A stretch of 64,000 nt of DNA from Sphingomonadales bacterium (GTDB lineage: Bacteria > Pseudomonadota > Alphaproteobacteria > Sphingomonadales > Sphingomonadaceae), in assembly GCA_028871475.1 (NCBI GenBank), contig JAGWMZ010000005.1:62001-126000 (forward strand), written 5' to 3'. Under the pieces are notes generated by a model that had not been told where the DNA came from, searched no databases, and saw nothing but the letters and a program-made list of their open reading frames with translations. The translations under genes and the position numbers were made by a program. Of this stretch, positions 45,444-56,211 are shown piece by piece. Numbering within the stretch: the stretch's first letter is position 1; the number at the start of each line of letters is the position of its first letter.

Positions 45444-45639
45444 GCGTGATGTGTTAGCCCGTATCATGGCACGGAACAACCGGCCAATGGCACTGGCCGC
45501 GAGGTTTTGCCCCGTCGGGCAAGTCAGACTGACTGCCATCTCCGCTTAACCGGAGAATTGAGTTGTTGCTAATAATTCTTAATAGCGTTAAATCCGGTTC
45601 CGATGGTGCCCACCAACACAGGCCAGCGGAGCAAACCCC

Positions 45640-46077
45640 ATGGACAGCAGAAAACCCGACAATCTTGCCCAGGTCCTCCCCCACCCCGCCCCCAACGATC
45701 GGCCCAGCCGGACGCTGCTGGTGGCCGTGCGCCGCATGGCCGTCCATGGCTTGTACGATGCCTCTGCCGCCCTGTTGATGGTGCAGGCCTTCGGCGTCCA
45801 TTTCCGCAAGCCACTTGTGCTGCTGCGTGCCTTCCTGATGGAAACGTCGGCGGCTGCCTCGGGCGCGATCCGCATCGCTCCCTGTTGCCTGCCGCGCATG
45901 ACCGCGCAGGAAGGCGCCATGATGGCGGCCATTGCCCACGCCCTCACTGACCCGGACCTGGCCGCGAACCATCTTGCCACCGTGACCGGCCAGGTGGCAC
46001 CGGGCGGATTGTTCACCACCATGCAGGCCCTGTCGATGGCCTTGCGGGAGTGTGGGCGACCGGTGGTGCTGGACTGA
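45640..46077 (+). CDS. Small conserved protein, DUF6628-like
   Basis: A 145-residue protein of unknown function that I associate with a sphingomonad family annotated DUF6628. Visible marks are RTLLVAVRRMAVHGLYDASAALL, FGVHFRKPLVLLRAFLMETS and IRIAPCCLPRMTAQEGAMM. The paired cysteines in APCCLPRM could bind a metal. It appears cytosolic, since there is no signal or strong membrane segment. It sits divergent from apaG and convergent with metZ. The family name is from memory and unverified. Confidence 0.7.
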   Translation: MDSRKPDNLAQVLPHPAPNDRPSRTLLVAVRRMAVHGLYDASAALLMVQAFGVHFRKPLVLLRAFLMETSAAASGAIRIAPCCLPRMTAQEGAMMAAIAHALTDPDLAANHLATVTGQVAPGGLFTTMQALSMALRECGRPVVLD

Positions 46078-46091
46078 GATTTGGGAAAACC

Positions 46092-46126
46092 GGAGAATGC
46101 AGGAGCGATGGCCCGCGCAGTGTCCC
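46092..46126. repeat. Degenerate REP-like sequence between convergent genes
   Basis: Contains GGAGCGATGGCCCGCGC, a diverged version of the palindrome core seen at 21.2 and 14.8 kb. It lies between the stops of the DUF6628-like gene and metZ, the same convergent setting as the other copies. Confidence 0.5.
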
Positions 46127-46129
46127 GCC

Positions 46130-47338
46130 TTACAGCCCGACCGAATGCAGCGCCTGATCCAGATCCTCGACCAGATCCTCGACATCCTCCAGCCCCACGC
46201 TGATGCGCAGCATGCTTTCAGAAACCCCCATCGCCGCGCGCGCCTCGGGCGAGATGCTAGAATGGGTGGTGGAGGCCGGATGGGTCATCAGGCTCTTGGC
46301 GTCACCAATGTTGTTCGAAATATCGATCAGCCGCAGCGCATCGAGCACGGCCATCGCCCGCTCACGCCCGCCATCGACCTCGAAGGAAAAGACCGATCCG
46401 GCCATCTTCATCTGGCGCTTGACCAGATCATGCTGGGGATGGCTGGGCAGGCCGGGGTGCAGCACGCACGGCACACGCTTTTCCAGCTTCTGCGCCACGC
46501 TCAGCGCAGCGCGCGCCTGCGCATTGGCGCGCAGATCCAGCGTCTCCAGCCCCTTGAGCACCACCCAGGCGTTGAACGGCGCCAGCGTGGGGCCCGTGTT
46601 GCGCTGATAGGGCAGCAAATAAGTGTTGATCCAGTCGGCGCTGGCGCAAACCGCGCCGGCCAGCACGCGGCCTTGTCCATCCATCAGCTTGGTGGCGGAA
46701 TAGGCGACCACGTCCGCGCCCAGATCCATCGGGCGCTGCAACGCGCTGGAGGCAAAGGCATTGTCCACCGCCACGTCGATGCCATGCTCATGCGCGATGT
46801 CACACACCGCGCGGATGTCCACGATGTCCATCGTCGGATTGGCGGGGGTCTCGAAGAAGAACAGCTTGGTGTTGGGCTGGATCGCATCCTTCCACGCATC
46901 CAGATCGCGCCCGTCGACCAAAGTGGTGGCGATGCCGAAACGCGTCAGCAGATTCTGCGTGACCCACAGCGTGGGGCCGAAGGCCGCGCGGGCCATCACC
47001 AGATGGTCGCCCATCGACAGGCGCGAGAGCAATACGCTGCTCATCGCCGACATGCCGCTGGCCTGCACGCGGCACGCCTCGGCGCCTTCCATCAGGGCGA
47101 TGCGTTCTTCCAGCATCTGCACCGTGGGGTTCTGCGTGCGCGAATAGGTCATGCCAGCCGCGCGCCCGGCAAAGCGCTCGGCGGGGGTCTGGGCGTCCTC
47201 GTAGGAATAGCCCGAGGTGATGAAAAGCGCCTCGCTCGTCTCGCCCTGCTCCGAACGCCAGGTGCCACCGCGCACGGCGCGGGTGGCCTGACGCCAGTGG
47301 GTGGTCTGCGAGCGATCCTGTCCGGTCTTGTACTTCAT
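46130..47338 (-). CDS. metZ: O-succinylhomoserine sulfhydrylase
   Basis: PLP enzyme of the Cys/Met metabolism family that makes homocysteine from O-succinylhomoserine and sulfide. The 402-residue protein has SGYSYEDAQTPAERFAG, the SGMSAMSSVLL phosphate-binding turn, the ETPANPTMDIVDI strand and the PLP lysine in VAYSATKLMDGQGRVL. ETLDLRANAQ and LTHPASTTHSS near the end fit MetZ rather than MetB/MetC. The start at 47338 (MKYKTGQ) is family-like; upstream in-frame sequence to 47536 is rejected. It uses sulfide made downstream of the cysDNCQ pathway. Confidence 0.93.
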   Translation of the reverse strand: MKYKTGQDRSQTTHWRQATRAVRGGTWRSEQGETSEALFITSGYSYEDAQTPAERFAGRAAGMTYSRTQNPTVQMLEERIALMEGAEACRVQASGMSAMSSVLLSRLSMGDHLVMARAAFGPTLWVTQNLLTRFGIATTLVDGRDLDAWKDAIQPNTKLFFFETPANPTMDIVDIRAVCDIAHEHGIDVAVDNAFASSALQRPMDLGADVVAYSATKLMDGQGRVLAGAVCASADWINTYLLPYQRNTGPTLAPFNAWVVLKGLETLDLRANAQARAALSVAQKLEKRVPCVLHPGLPSHPQHDLVKRQMKMAGSVFSFEVDGGRERAMAVLDALRLIDISNNIGDAKSLMTHPASTTHSSISPEARAAMGVSESMLRISVGLEDVEDLVEDLDQALHSVGL

Positions 47339-47451
47339 GGAGGCCAGCCTTAGGCCGCCGCGCCCGCCCCGGCAACCCCCGCCCAAAGGCCAGACCGCGG
47401 CGCAAACGGGCAGGCTTCGCGTCGGGCCGGTTCGGGCATCGGGCGGATGGA

Positions 47452-48810
47452 ATGGACACCCCGTCGCTCGCGCCATATCCCTTGGGGTCCATGACGAGAC
47501 TGCCGATCCCTGCCCCCACCGCCACGCGCGATCCATTACCGTGGCATGTGACCATCACCGTGCTGTTTGCTCTGGCGGTGTTCTGGCATCTGGGCCTGCC
47601 GGACAAGATCTATTTCGACGAAGTGCATTACGTGCCTGCCGCCCGAACCATGCTGGCGGGCATGCAGGCCAATCTTGAGCACCCGCTCTTCGCCAAGAGC
47701 CTGATGGCATGGTCGATCGCCGCATTGGGAGACACACCCTTTGCCTGGCGCCTGCCCAGTGCCATCTTCGGCGTGCTGGGCCTGCTGGCCTTCGGACGGG
47801 TGATGTGGTGGGTGAGCGGACGCCGCTTTGCCTCCATCGCGGCGATGATCCTGCTGGCCAGCGATTTCGCCTGGCTGGTGCAGAGCCGGATCGCCATGCT
47901 CGACATGGTGATGGCGGGGATGCTGATGATCGCGCTGTGGCTGCTGAGCGCGGCGGTGGCCCTGCCGCGCGCGGTGCCAACCATCGCGCGGCGCTGGCGG
48001 CTGGCCGGGGCTGGCGTGGCGATGGGATTGTCACTGGGCGCGAAATGGAGCGGATTGCCCGTTGTCGCCCTCATCATCGCGCTGATGCTGGCGACGCGGG
48101 CGCTCTCGGCGCTGCGCAACTGGACAGCGGGGCCCATGGTGGCGCCCACGCCCGGCATCGGCTTGCGCGAATTGCTGGTCTGGCTGATCCTGTGCCCGGC
48201 CATCACCTATTGGCTGACCTTTGTGCCGGGCGCCCTGTGGCATGATGGCCGCGTGCCGCTGTTCCACATGGTGGATTGGCATGAGGGCATGTTGCGGCTG
48301 CAGGCCAGCGTGGTGCGGCACCATCCCTATCAATCGGTGTGGTGGCAATGGGTGATCGACCAGCGCTCGGTCTGGTATCTCTATGAGGTGGTCGACGGGG
48401 CGCAGCGCGGGGTGATGCTGATCGGCAATCCCTTCACCATGCTGGCCGGATTACCGGCGCTGGGCTGGTGCCTTTATGCCGGGCTGGCAAGGCGCGAGGC
48501 GGGCGACAGAATGGCCCCGCTGCTGACCGCGGCGCTTTACGCCGCCAGCCTCGGCCTGTGGCTGGTGGCCGACAAGCCGGTGCAGTTCTATTACCATTAC
48601 CTGCTGCCCGGCAGCTTTCTGGTTGCCGCGCTCGCACTGCTGCTTGATGGATTGTGGCAATCGGGACGCGAGGGACAGGTCGCGGCGGTCAGCGCGCTGG
48701 CGCTGGCGCTGGGCGTCTTTGGCTGGTTCTGGCCGGTGCTGACGGCACAGCCGCTGCACCACGGGGTGATGAGCTTCCAGCGCTGGATGTGGCTGGCCAG
48801 TTGGCGTTAG
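47452..48810 (+). CDS. PMT-family phospholipid-carrier glycosyltransferase
   Basis: Integral membrane mannosyltransferase of the GT39/PMT clan, 452 residues (439 if ATG 47491 is the start). It moves a sugar from a polyprenyl-phosphate carrier to a protein or lipid. The first periplasmic loop carries KIYFDEVHYVPAARTML, with the catalytic-type DE pair, and NLEHPLFAKSLM. About nine to ten hydrophobic segments follow, with a large loop holding HMVDWHEGMLRLQ. The C-terminal membrane region ends FYYHYLLPGSFL. It is 1 kb from a GT2-GtrA gene that could supply the lipid-linked sugar. Confidence 0.88.
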   Translation: MDTPSLAPYPLGSMTRLPIPAPTATRDPLPWHVTITVLFALAVFWHLGLPDKIYFDEVHYVPAARTMLAGMQANLEHPLFAKSLMAWSIAALGDTPFAWRLPSAIFGVLGLLAFGRVMWWVSGRRFASIAAMILLASDFAWLVQSRIAMLDMVMAGMLMIALWLLSAAVALPRAVPTIARRWRLAGAGVAMGLSLGAKWSGLPVVALIIALMLATRALSALRNWTAGPMVAPTPGIGLRELLVWLILCPAITYWLTFVPGALWHDGRVPLFHMVDWHEGMLRLQASVVRHHPYQSVWWQWVIDQRSVWYLYEVVDGAQRGVMLIGNPFTMLAGLPALGWCLYAGLARREAGDRMAPLLTAALYAASLGLWLVADKPVQFYYHYLLPGSFLVAALALLLDGLWQSGREGQVAAVSALALALGVFGWFWPVLTAQPLHHGVMSFQRWMWLASWR

Positions 48811-48888
48811 GGATGTCGCTGCGCCAGCCATCAGCCCGCTAGGGCCGAGGCCAGCGCAGCCCCCCCGTCAAGGTTAAGACATCAACCC

Positions 48889-49242
48889 TCAGCGCCCGAT
48901 CGTGCGGCTCTGGGCATTGAGCTGCCGGTTCATCTCGCGATGTTCGTGGCGGGTGATACGGCCACCATGGGCACGGGCGTCAGCGCGGTCCTCGCGGCCG
49001 ATGGCGCGGGTTTCGGCCGCCAGGGCATGGGCCTGTCCGGCAGTGATGCGGCCCTCGGCGCGTTCGCGGTGGATGCGCACCAGCTGGCGATGTTCGCGGT
49101 GGAGCACCTGCGCCTGACGCGGATGGTGCAGCGACCAGGAACGGGCGGCAACGTCGGCGGCGCTGGCGCTCTGCGCCAACCCCGTGCCACCGGCCAGCGA
49201 GGCCAGAGCGGCAACGGCGATGAAGATCTTGGAACGGGTCAT
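48889..49242 (-). CDS. Small secreted His/Arg-rich protein
   Basis: A 117-residue protein of unknown function. It has a clear signal peptide (SKIFIAVAALASLAGGTGLA) cleaved near AQSASA-AD. The mature part is helical, charged and rich in His and Arg (HHPRQAQVLHREHRQLVRIH, ITRHEHREMNRQL), so it might bind metal or nucleic acid in the periplasm. GGAAGGA sits upstream of ATG 49242. I recognise no domain, though similar short proteins occur in sphingomonads. Confidence 0.75.
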   Translation of the reverse strand: MTRSKIFIAVAALASLAGGTGLAQSASAADVAARSWSLHHPRQAQVLHREHRQLVRIHRERAEGRITAGQAHALAAETRAIGREDRADARAHGGRITRHEHREMNRQLNAQSRTIGR

Positions 49243-49382
49243 GTCGGCAATCCTTCCTTCAGGATGGCGGGGTCGTTCGCCATGCAGGAAGGAATGCCAT
49301 CACGGGGTTGAACGCGGCGTGAGGCGCGCGTTTTTCTTCATTCAGAAGTGTTGCAGAGCTGTATCAGCCGTATCAACCGGCA

Positions 49383-50567
49383 TCAGTTGCCGTATTTGCC
49401 CCAGACGAACTTGTTGCTGAGCGCGAAATTCCACACCGAGGCCAACAGGATACCCACCAATGCGGCGATGATGTCGTTGACATGCATCCGCTTGAGCGCC
49501 GCTGCCACGCCGACGTTGGTCAGCATGCCAAGCGAGCAGGCCAGCGCGAACTGGAACCAGCCCCGCAGCAGCGGCCACACACCGCTCAGCCGTTTGTCGG
49601 CATAGGTCAGCCAATTGTTCAGCACGAAATTGAACGTCATCGAGGCCAGCACGGCCATGACATCAGCGACGATGAAGTTGATTTCACCACCCGACCAGTG
49701 CCCGTAAACGAACCGCTCCCCCATCACCACGCGCAGCATGAACCACAAGACGGCAAGCTGCACCGGCACGCCCAGCGCGCCGACCGTGCCGAACAGTGCG
49801 AAGCGGGTGGGGATGATGTGGCCCAGCCACTTGTCATAAAGGCCGACAAGGAATTCGAACACGACGGTGCGATCCAGTTTGCTTTCGCCCTCTGCGCGAG
49901 CAGCGAAGTTGAGAGGGAATTCCTTGACGCGCAAGGGCGTATCGACAGTGGCGAGGATGTCGAGCAGGATCTTGAAACCGACGCCGGAGAGGTTTTCGGC
50001 ATCCGCGCGCAAGGTTGCCGCGCGCAGCATGAAATAGCCGCTCATCGGATCGCTCAGGTCCACACCGGTCACCTTGCGGGCAATGGCATTGGCAAAGCCG
50101 GAGGCCTTCACGCGGTCAGGGCGGCCCCATTCCTCGGTGCTGGCCCCTTCGGCAAAACGGCTGGCATAGGCCAAATCATACTCGCCCGACTCGATGGCCG
50201 CCAACATGCCCGGCAACAGCTTGGGATCATGCTGATGGTCCGCATCCATCACCGCCACGATGGGGGCTGCTGTCGCACACATGCCCTCGATTGCCGCGCT
50301 GGCCAGACCGCGCCGGCCAATGCGCTGGATTACGCGAATCCGCGGATCTTCCTGATTGATGGCGCGCGCTTCATCGCCGGTGCCGTCCGGGCTGTTATCA
50401 TCGACGAAGATCGCTTCCCAGCCGATGCCGACCAGCGCCTCATCCAGACGCGCGACCAGCTTGCGCAGGTTCTTGCGCTCGTTGAGCGTGGGAAGAACCA
50501 CGGCGAGTTGCAGGCGAGACCCGCTCTGGGGCCTGCTCTGGGCGGGGATGAGATCGGAGTCGGTCAT
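49383..50567 (-). CDS. GT2 polyprenyl-phosphate sugar synthase fused to GtrA
   Basis: A 394-residue fusion. The N-terminal GT2 domain (DPM1-like) has LAVVLPTLNERKNL, IFVDDNSPDGTGDEA and AVMDADHQHDP, and would load a sugar such as mannose or glucose onto undecaprenyl or dolichyl-type phosphate. From about residue 235 the GtrA domain has four hydrophobic segments (FALFGTVGALGVPVQLAVLW, SMTFNFVLNNWLTY), probably a flippase or anchor. ATG 50567 (MTDSDL) is chosen; the frame reaches 50609. Confidence 0.9.
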   Translation of the reverse strand: MTDSDLIPAQSRPQSGSRLQLAVVLPTLNERKNLRKLVARLDEALVGIGWEAIFVDDNSPDGTGDEARAINQEDPRIRVIQRIGRRGLASAAIEGMCATAAPIVAVMDADHQHDPKLLPGMLAAIESGEYDLAYASRFAEGASTEEWGRPDRVKASGFANAIARKVTGVDLSDPMSGYFMLRAATLRADAENLSGVGFKILLDILATVDTPLRVKEFPLNFAARAEGESKLDRTVVFEFLVGLYDKWLGHIIPTRFALFGTVGALGVPVQLAVLWFMLRVVMGERFVYGHWSGGEINFIVADVMAVLASMTFNFVLNNWLTYADKRLSGVWPLLRGWFQFALACSLGMLTNVGVAAALKRMHVNDIIAALVGILLASVWNFALSNKFVWGKYGN

Positions 50568-50658
50568 ATGAAGTGACCGCCCTTGCCTCAACCGGGGCAG
50601 CCGCGTCAACCGCCCCGGTTAAAAGCCGCCTGTCTTCGCAGGATTCAGGCAAGCCGGA

Positions 50659-51717
50659 TCAAAGCCGCGCCAGCACCGCGTCACCAATTTCGCTGGTCGA
50701 GGCCGTGCCGCCCAGATCGCCGCCGCGAATGCCATCGGCCAGCGTTTTGGCGACGGCCTGCTCGACACGGTCAGCCGCCTGCGCCAGCCCCAGCGAGTGG
50801 CGCAGCAGCATGGCGAGCGAGAGGATCGTGGCCATCGGATTGGCCTTGTTCTGCCCGGCGATGTCGGGCGCGCTGCCATGGATCGGCTCGTACAAACCCA
50901 CCGTGCCATATTGCGTCTGGCGCTCACCCAGCGAAGCCGATGCCAGCAGGCCGATCGAGCCGACGCACATGCTGGCCTGATCGGACAGGATGTCGCCAAA
51001 AAGATTGCCGGTGACCACCACGTCGAACTGACCGGGGCCCTTCACCAGCTGCATGGCGGCATTGTCGACATACATATGGGTCAGCTCGACATCGGGATAG
51101 TCTGCTGAAACCTCGATCACGACATCGCGCCAGAGCTGGCTGGTTTCCAGCACATTGGCCTTGTCGACGCTGCACAGCTTGCCCTTGCGGCCCTGCGCCG
51201 CGCGGAAAGCGGTGTGGGCGATGCGGCGCACCTCATCCTCGGCATAGGACATCATGTCCCAGCCCTGACGGCGGCCATCCTCCAGCGTGCGGGTGCCCTT
51301 TTCGCCGAAATAGACGTCGCCATTCAGCTCACGCACGATCAGCAGGTCGATCTCGCGGGCAACCTCAGGGCGCAGCGCCGAAAAACCTTCCATGCCGGCG
51401 AACAGAGTCGCCGGGCGCAGGTTGGCGAACAGCGTCAGCTCCTTGCGCAGGCCCAGAATGGCCTGCTCGGGCCGTAGATGGCGCGGCAGATGGTCGCAGG
51501 AAAAATCGCCCACGGCGCCGAACAGAATGCCATCGGCACGGCGGGCCACTTCAAGTGTGCATTCCGGCAGCGGATGGCCATGATTGCGATAGGCCACGCC
51601 GCCGACATCGCCATATTCAAGCTCGATGCCGGGCAGTGCGAGCGCGTCAAGCACGCGCAGCGCCTCACGCGTGACTTCCGGACCGATGCCGTCTCCGGCG
51701 AATACCGCAATCTTCAT
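50659..51717 (-). CDS. leuB: 3-isopropylmalate dehydrogenase
   Basis: NAD-dependent decarboxylating dehydrogenase of leucine synthesis, 352 residues. Motifs are [51 protein letters not shown], the family signature [21 protein letters not shown] and [23 protein letters not shown] 51717 (MKIAVFAG) is preferred over an in-frame ATG at 51744. It starts 16 bp after recO ends, so the two are probably one transcript. Confidence 0.95.
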   Translation of the reverse strand: MKIAVFAGDGIGPEVTREALRVLDALALPGIELEYGDVGGVAYRNHGHPLPECTLEVARRADGILFGAVGDFSCDHLPRHLRPEQAILGLRKELTLFANLRPATLFAGMEGFSALRPEVAREIDLLIVRELNGDVYFGEKGTRTLEDGRRQGWDMMSYAEDEVRRIAHTAFRAAQGRKGKLCSVDKANVLETSQLWRDVVIEVSADYPDVELTHMYVDNAAMQLVKGPGQFDVVVTGNLFGDILSDQASMCVGSIGLLASASLGERQTQYGTVGLYEPIHGSAPDIAGQNKANPMATILSLAMLLRHSLGLAQAADRVEQAVAKTLADGIRGGDLGGTASTSEIGDAVLARL

Positions 51718-51733
51718 ACTAAGATGCCCCGCT

Positions 51734-52360
51734 TCATGGTTCAATCTTGCTCAGCCGCGCATGCAGCCTTTCGCGCGCCCCCATAACATCGTGGCGATGA
51801 TCGGCAAGCACATAGCGTGAAAGCGCCGCGCCGGTACGCTCGAAACCATCAAGGACAGCGGCCCAGTCGGCGCCGGCCAGCAACCTTTGCCCATCCACAC
51901 CCGCGCCGAAACGCGCGCCATAGCCAAGCTCGCGCAGCAGCAACGCTTCATAGGCGACCAGCCCCGGCGCCCAGCCCCGCGCCGAGGGCGCCGAACACAC
52001 CGCCTCCAGCAAGGCATCCAGCGCGCCATGGATTGCCGGATAGGCATGGCGCTCGGGCAGGGCGGTGGCCGTCAAAGCGCAGATCCAGCCGATGGCCGCG
52101 GCGGGCAAGGGCTCGGCCAGAAAGGGCGCGCGGCTGCGGGTCAGCTCGATGCGGGCCGCGGGCATTTGCCCCTCGATCCGCGCGCTCAGCTCGGCCTCCA
52201 CGCCATTGCCGGGGATCAGCACCGGACGCAAAACGCGCCCACGCCCGCCTGACACATAGGCCGCGATCAGGCCATGGCTCTGCGTCATCAGCCGGGCGAT
52301 GACGCCGACTTCGCCATGCGGGCGGGCCGCGCAAAGGATGGCCGGGGTGCGGATATGCAT
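51734..52360 (-). CDS. recO: DNA repair protein RecO
   Basis: Recombination mediator that helps RecR load RecA on SSB-coated gaps. The 208-residue protein begins [20 protein letters not shown] (OB-fold N-terminal domain with the PHGE motif). It continues with the helical domain [15 protein letters not shown], typical of RecO, and lacks the zinc cysteines seen in some homologues. The start at 52360 is family-like. It is upstream of leuB and divergent from the MATE transporter across about 130 bp. Confidence 0.92.
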   Translation of the reverse strand: MHIRTPAILCAARPHGEVGVIARLMTQSHGLIAAYVSGGRGRVLRPVLIPGNGVEAELSARIEGQMPAARIELTRSRAPFLAEPLPAAAIGWICALTATALPERHAYPAIHGALDALLEAVCSAPSARGWAPGLVAYEALLLRELGYGARFGAGVDGQRLLAGADWAAVLDGFERTGAALSRYVLADHRHDVMGARERLHARLSKIEP

Positions 52361-52493
52361 GCTGGCAGGGTTAGACGGGAAGCAGCCAAGATGCGAGAGG
52401 CCGGGCCCGCCCATTCCCGGATTATCACTTCGCCCCCTCGCACGTCCCGATTTTCACTTCCCCCCACTCCCCACCCCGCCTATTCGCCAGCCC

Positions 52494-53873
52494 ATGACCC
52501 GCCCCTCCCCCTTTCGCATCGAACTGCTGGCCATGTTGCGACTGTCGCTTCCCCTGGCAGCGGCCAATGTGCTGCAAATGGCGGTCTATGCCATTGACGT
52601 GGTCTTCGTGGCACGCTTGGGCCAGAGCCAGCTTGCCGCCTCTTCGCTGGCGGTCAGCCTGTTCGGCCTGCTGGCCTGGAGTTTTTCGGGGCTGACGGGC
52701 GCCGCGGCCCCCATCATGGCGGCAGAACTGGGCCGGCGTCGCCATGCGGTGCGCGAGATCCGGCGGTCGGTGCGCATGGCGCTGTGGCTGGCGCTGGCCT
52801 GCGCGTTGGTGGGCATGGCGATCTGCGCCTTTGGGACACGCTTGTTCCTGCTGGCGGGCGAAAACCCGGCGCTCGCCGCCCATGCCGGGGGCTTTTTGCG
52901 CATTCTGTCCGTGGCGATGGTGCCGCTGCTCTTCGCCAATGTGCTGCGCACCTTCGTCTCCACACTGGGGCGCCCGGTGTTTGCCACCGCCATCACCGCG
53001 CTGGCCATCCTGGTCAATGGGCTGGGCAATTATACGCTGGTGTTCGGCCATTTCGGCATGCCCGCGCTGGGGCTGACGGGGTCGGGCATGGCCAGCGTCA
53101 TCACCTCCTGCGCCACCTTCATCGCCTATACGCTGGTGGTGCTGAGCGACCGGCGCTTGCGGCGCTATCGCATTTTCGGCCGCTGGTGGCGCATTGAACT
53201 GTCACGCCTGGGGGAAATCTGGCGGCTGGGCCTGCCGATCTTTTCCACCGTGCTGGCCGAAGCGGGGCTGTTCGGCGGCGCGGCCTTTCTGATGGGGCGC
53301 ATCGGCGAGGTGGAACTGGCCGCCCATGCCATTGCCTTGCAGGTCGCCTCGGTCACCTTCCAATTGCCGATGGGGTTGAGCCAGGGTGCGACGATCCGCG
53401 TGGGCTATCACTATGGCGCGCGCGACGTGCCAGCCATGGGCCGGGCCGGATGGGCGGCGATCTGCATCGGGCTAGCGGTGGCCTGCATTTCCTCTTCGGC
53501 CATGCTGCTGGTGCCGCGCACGATTCTTTCGGCCTATGTCGACGTGAATGCCGCCGCCAATGCCGCCATGGTGGCACTGGCGGTGCGCTATCTGGCGGTG
53601 GCCGCCGCCTTCCAACTGGTCGATGCTCTGCAGGCCGTGGCCCAGGGCACGCTGCGCGGATTGCAGGACACACGCTGGCCCATGACCATCGCGCTGCTGG
53701 GCTATTGGCTGCCCGGTTTTGGCACGGCAGTGCTGCTGGGCTTTTACACGCCCTTGCGCGGCACGGGGGTGTGGATCGGGCTGGCCACGGGCCTGCTGGT
53801 GGTGGCCGTGGCGCTGCTGGCGCGCTGGATGCGCCGTGAGCGTCTGGGGCTGACTTCAGTTCATCCGGTCTAA
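52494..53873 (+). CDS. MATE-family efflux transporter
   Basis: Inner-membrane cation/drug antiporter of 459 residues with about 12 hydrophobic segments. The N-half begins [21 protein letters not shown] with [18 protein letters not shown], and the second half repeats it with [29 protein letters not shown] (given by core [18 protein letters not shown]). [20 protein letters not shown] is a NorM-type motif. ATG 52494 is chosen from family length; no strong ribosome site is visible. Substrate unknown. Confidence 0.93.
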   Translation: MTRPSPFRIELLAMLRLSLPLAAANVLQMAVYAIDVVFVARLGQSQLAASSLAVSLFGLLAWSFSGLTGAAAPIMAAELGRRRHAVREIRRSVRMALWLALACALVGMAICAFGTRLFLLAGENPALAAHAGGFLRILSVAMVPLLFANVLRTFVSTLGRPVFATAITALAILVNGLGNYTLVFGHFGMPALGLTGSGMASVITSCATFIAYTLVVLSDRRLRRYRIFGRWWRIELSRLGEIWRLGLPIFSTVLAEAGLFGGAAFLMGRIGEVELAAHAIALQVASVTFQLPMGLSQGATIRVGYHYGARDVPAMGRAGWAAICIGLAVACISSSAMLLVPRTILSAYVDVNAAANAAMVALAVRYLAVAAAFQLVDALQAVAQGTLRGLQDTRWPMTIALLGYWLPGFGTAVLLGFYTPLRGTGVWIGLATGLLVVAVALLARWMRRERLGLTSVHPV

Positions 53874-53944
53874 AGCCGACCGCTCAAAAAAATCGCAGGC
53901 GCGACCCTTGACGCCTCTTGGGGCGGGACCCATATCCCGCCGCG

Positions 53945-53970
53945 CTGGCACTCTTAGTCGAGAGTGCCAA
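53945..53970. promoter_or_regulatory. CIRCE element (HrcA operator), 8-nt spacer
   Basis: CTGGCACTC, eight bases, GAGTGCCAA, 33 bp upstream of the groES ATG. The arms match the HrcA operator consensus TTAGCACTC/GAGTGCTAA, with compensating G/C changes that keep the pairing. The usual spacer is nine bases; here I count eight. Confidence 0.9.
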
Positions 53971-54003
53971 TCCGTGTTCAACATGCTTGAGAGAGGTATC
54001 TCC

Positions 54004-54291
54004 ATGTCCTTCCGTCCCCTGCACGACCGCGTGCTGGTCCGCCGCGTTGAGGCCGAGGAAAAGACTGCCGGTGGCATCATCATCCCCGACAGCGCCAAGG
54101 AAAAGCCCGCTGAGGGCGTCGTCGTTTCGGTCGGTTCGGGCGCTCGCGCTGAAAATGGCACCGTCACCCCGCTGGACGTCAAGGCTGGCGACCGCGTGCT
54201 GTTCGGCAAGTGGTCGGGCACCGAGATCAAGGTCGCGGGCGAAGACCTGCTGATCATGAAGGAAAGCGACATTCTCGGGATTATCGGCTGA
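54004..54291 (+). CDS. groES: Co-chaperonin GroES
   Basis: Lid of the GroEL folding chamber, 95 residues. It starts [20 protein letters not shown], has the mobile-loop glycines in TAGGIIIPD and ends ILGIIG. The start at 54004 lies just after GAGAGGTATCTCC. It is headed by a CIRCE operator, so HrcA repression and heat induction are expected. groEL follows after 81 bp. Confidence 0.97.
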   Translation: MSFRPLHDRVLVRRVEAEEKTAGGIIIPDSAKEKPAEGVVVSVGSGARAENGTVTPLDVKAGDRVLFGKWSGTEIKVAGEDLLIMKESDILGIIG

Positions 54292-54312
54292 TCGCCGATG
54301 GGCTGGGCGTGA

Positions 54313-56010
<1,698 letters not shown>

Positions 56011-56037
56011 GTCCAGCTCAGCCTGTCTGAACAAGGA

Positions 56038-56072
56038 AACCCGGGGGGAGCGATCCCCTCGGGTTTTGTTTT
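56038..56072 (+). terminator. Rho-independent terminator of groESL
   Basis: AACCCGGGGGGA, GCGA loop, TCCCCTCGGGTT followed by TTGTTTT. It lies 28 bp after the groEL stop. Confidence 0.92.
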
Positions 56073-56211
56073 GGCGATGCTGCGCCATCTCCTCAGTTTC
56101 GGCCTGTTCCCCTCTCCATCGCACAGGCCGAACATTTCACCGCGCGACCCTATGGCCAACCCGCAAGATAAGTTAACGCATTTGCAGGTTCATGGGTGTA
56201 TATAGCAGTTT

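Noticed and set aside
47339..47451. Possible SAM-sensing riboswitch upstream of metZ
   Set aside because: I looked for SAM-II-like or SAH-like pairing patterns and saw none that I could support.
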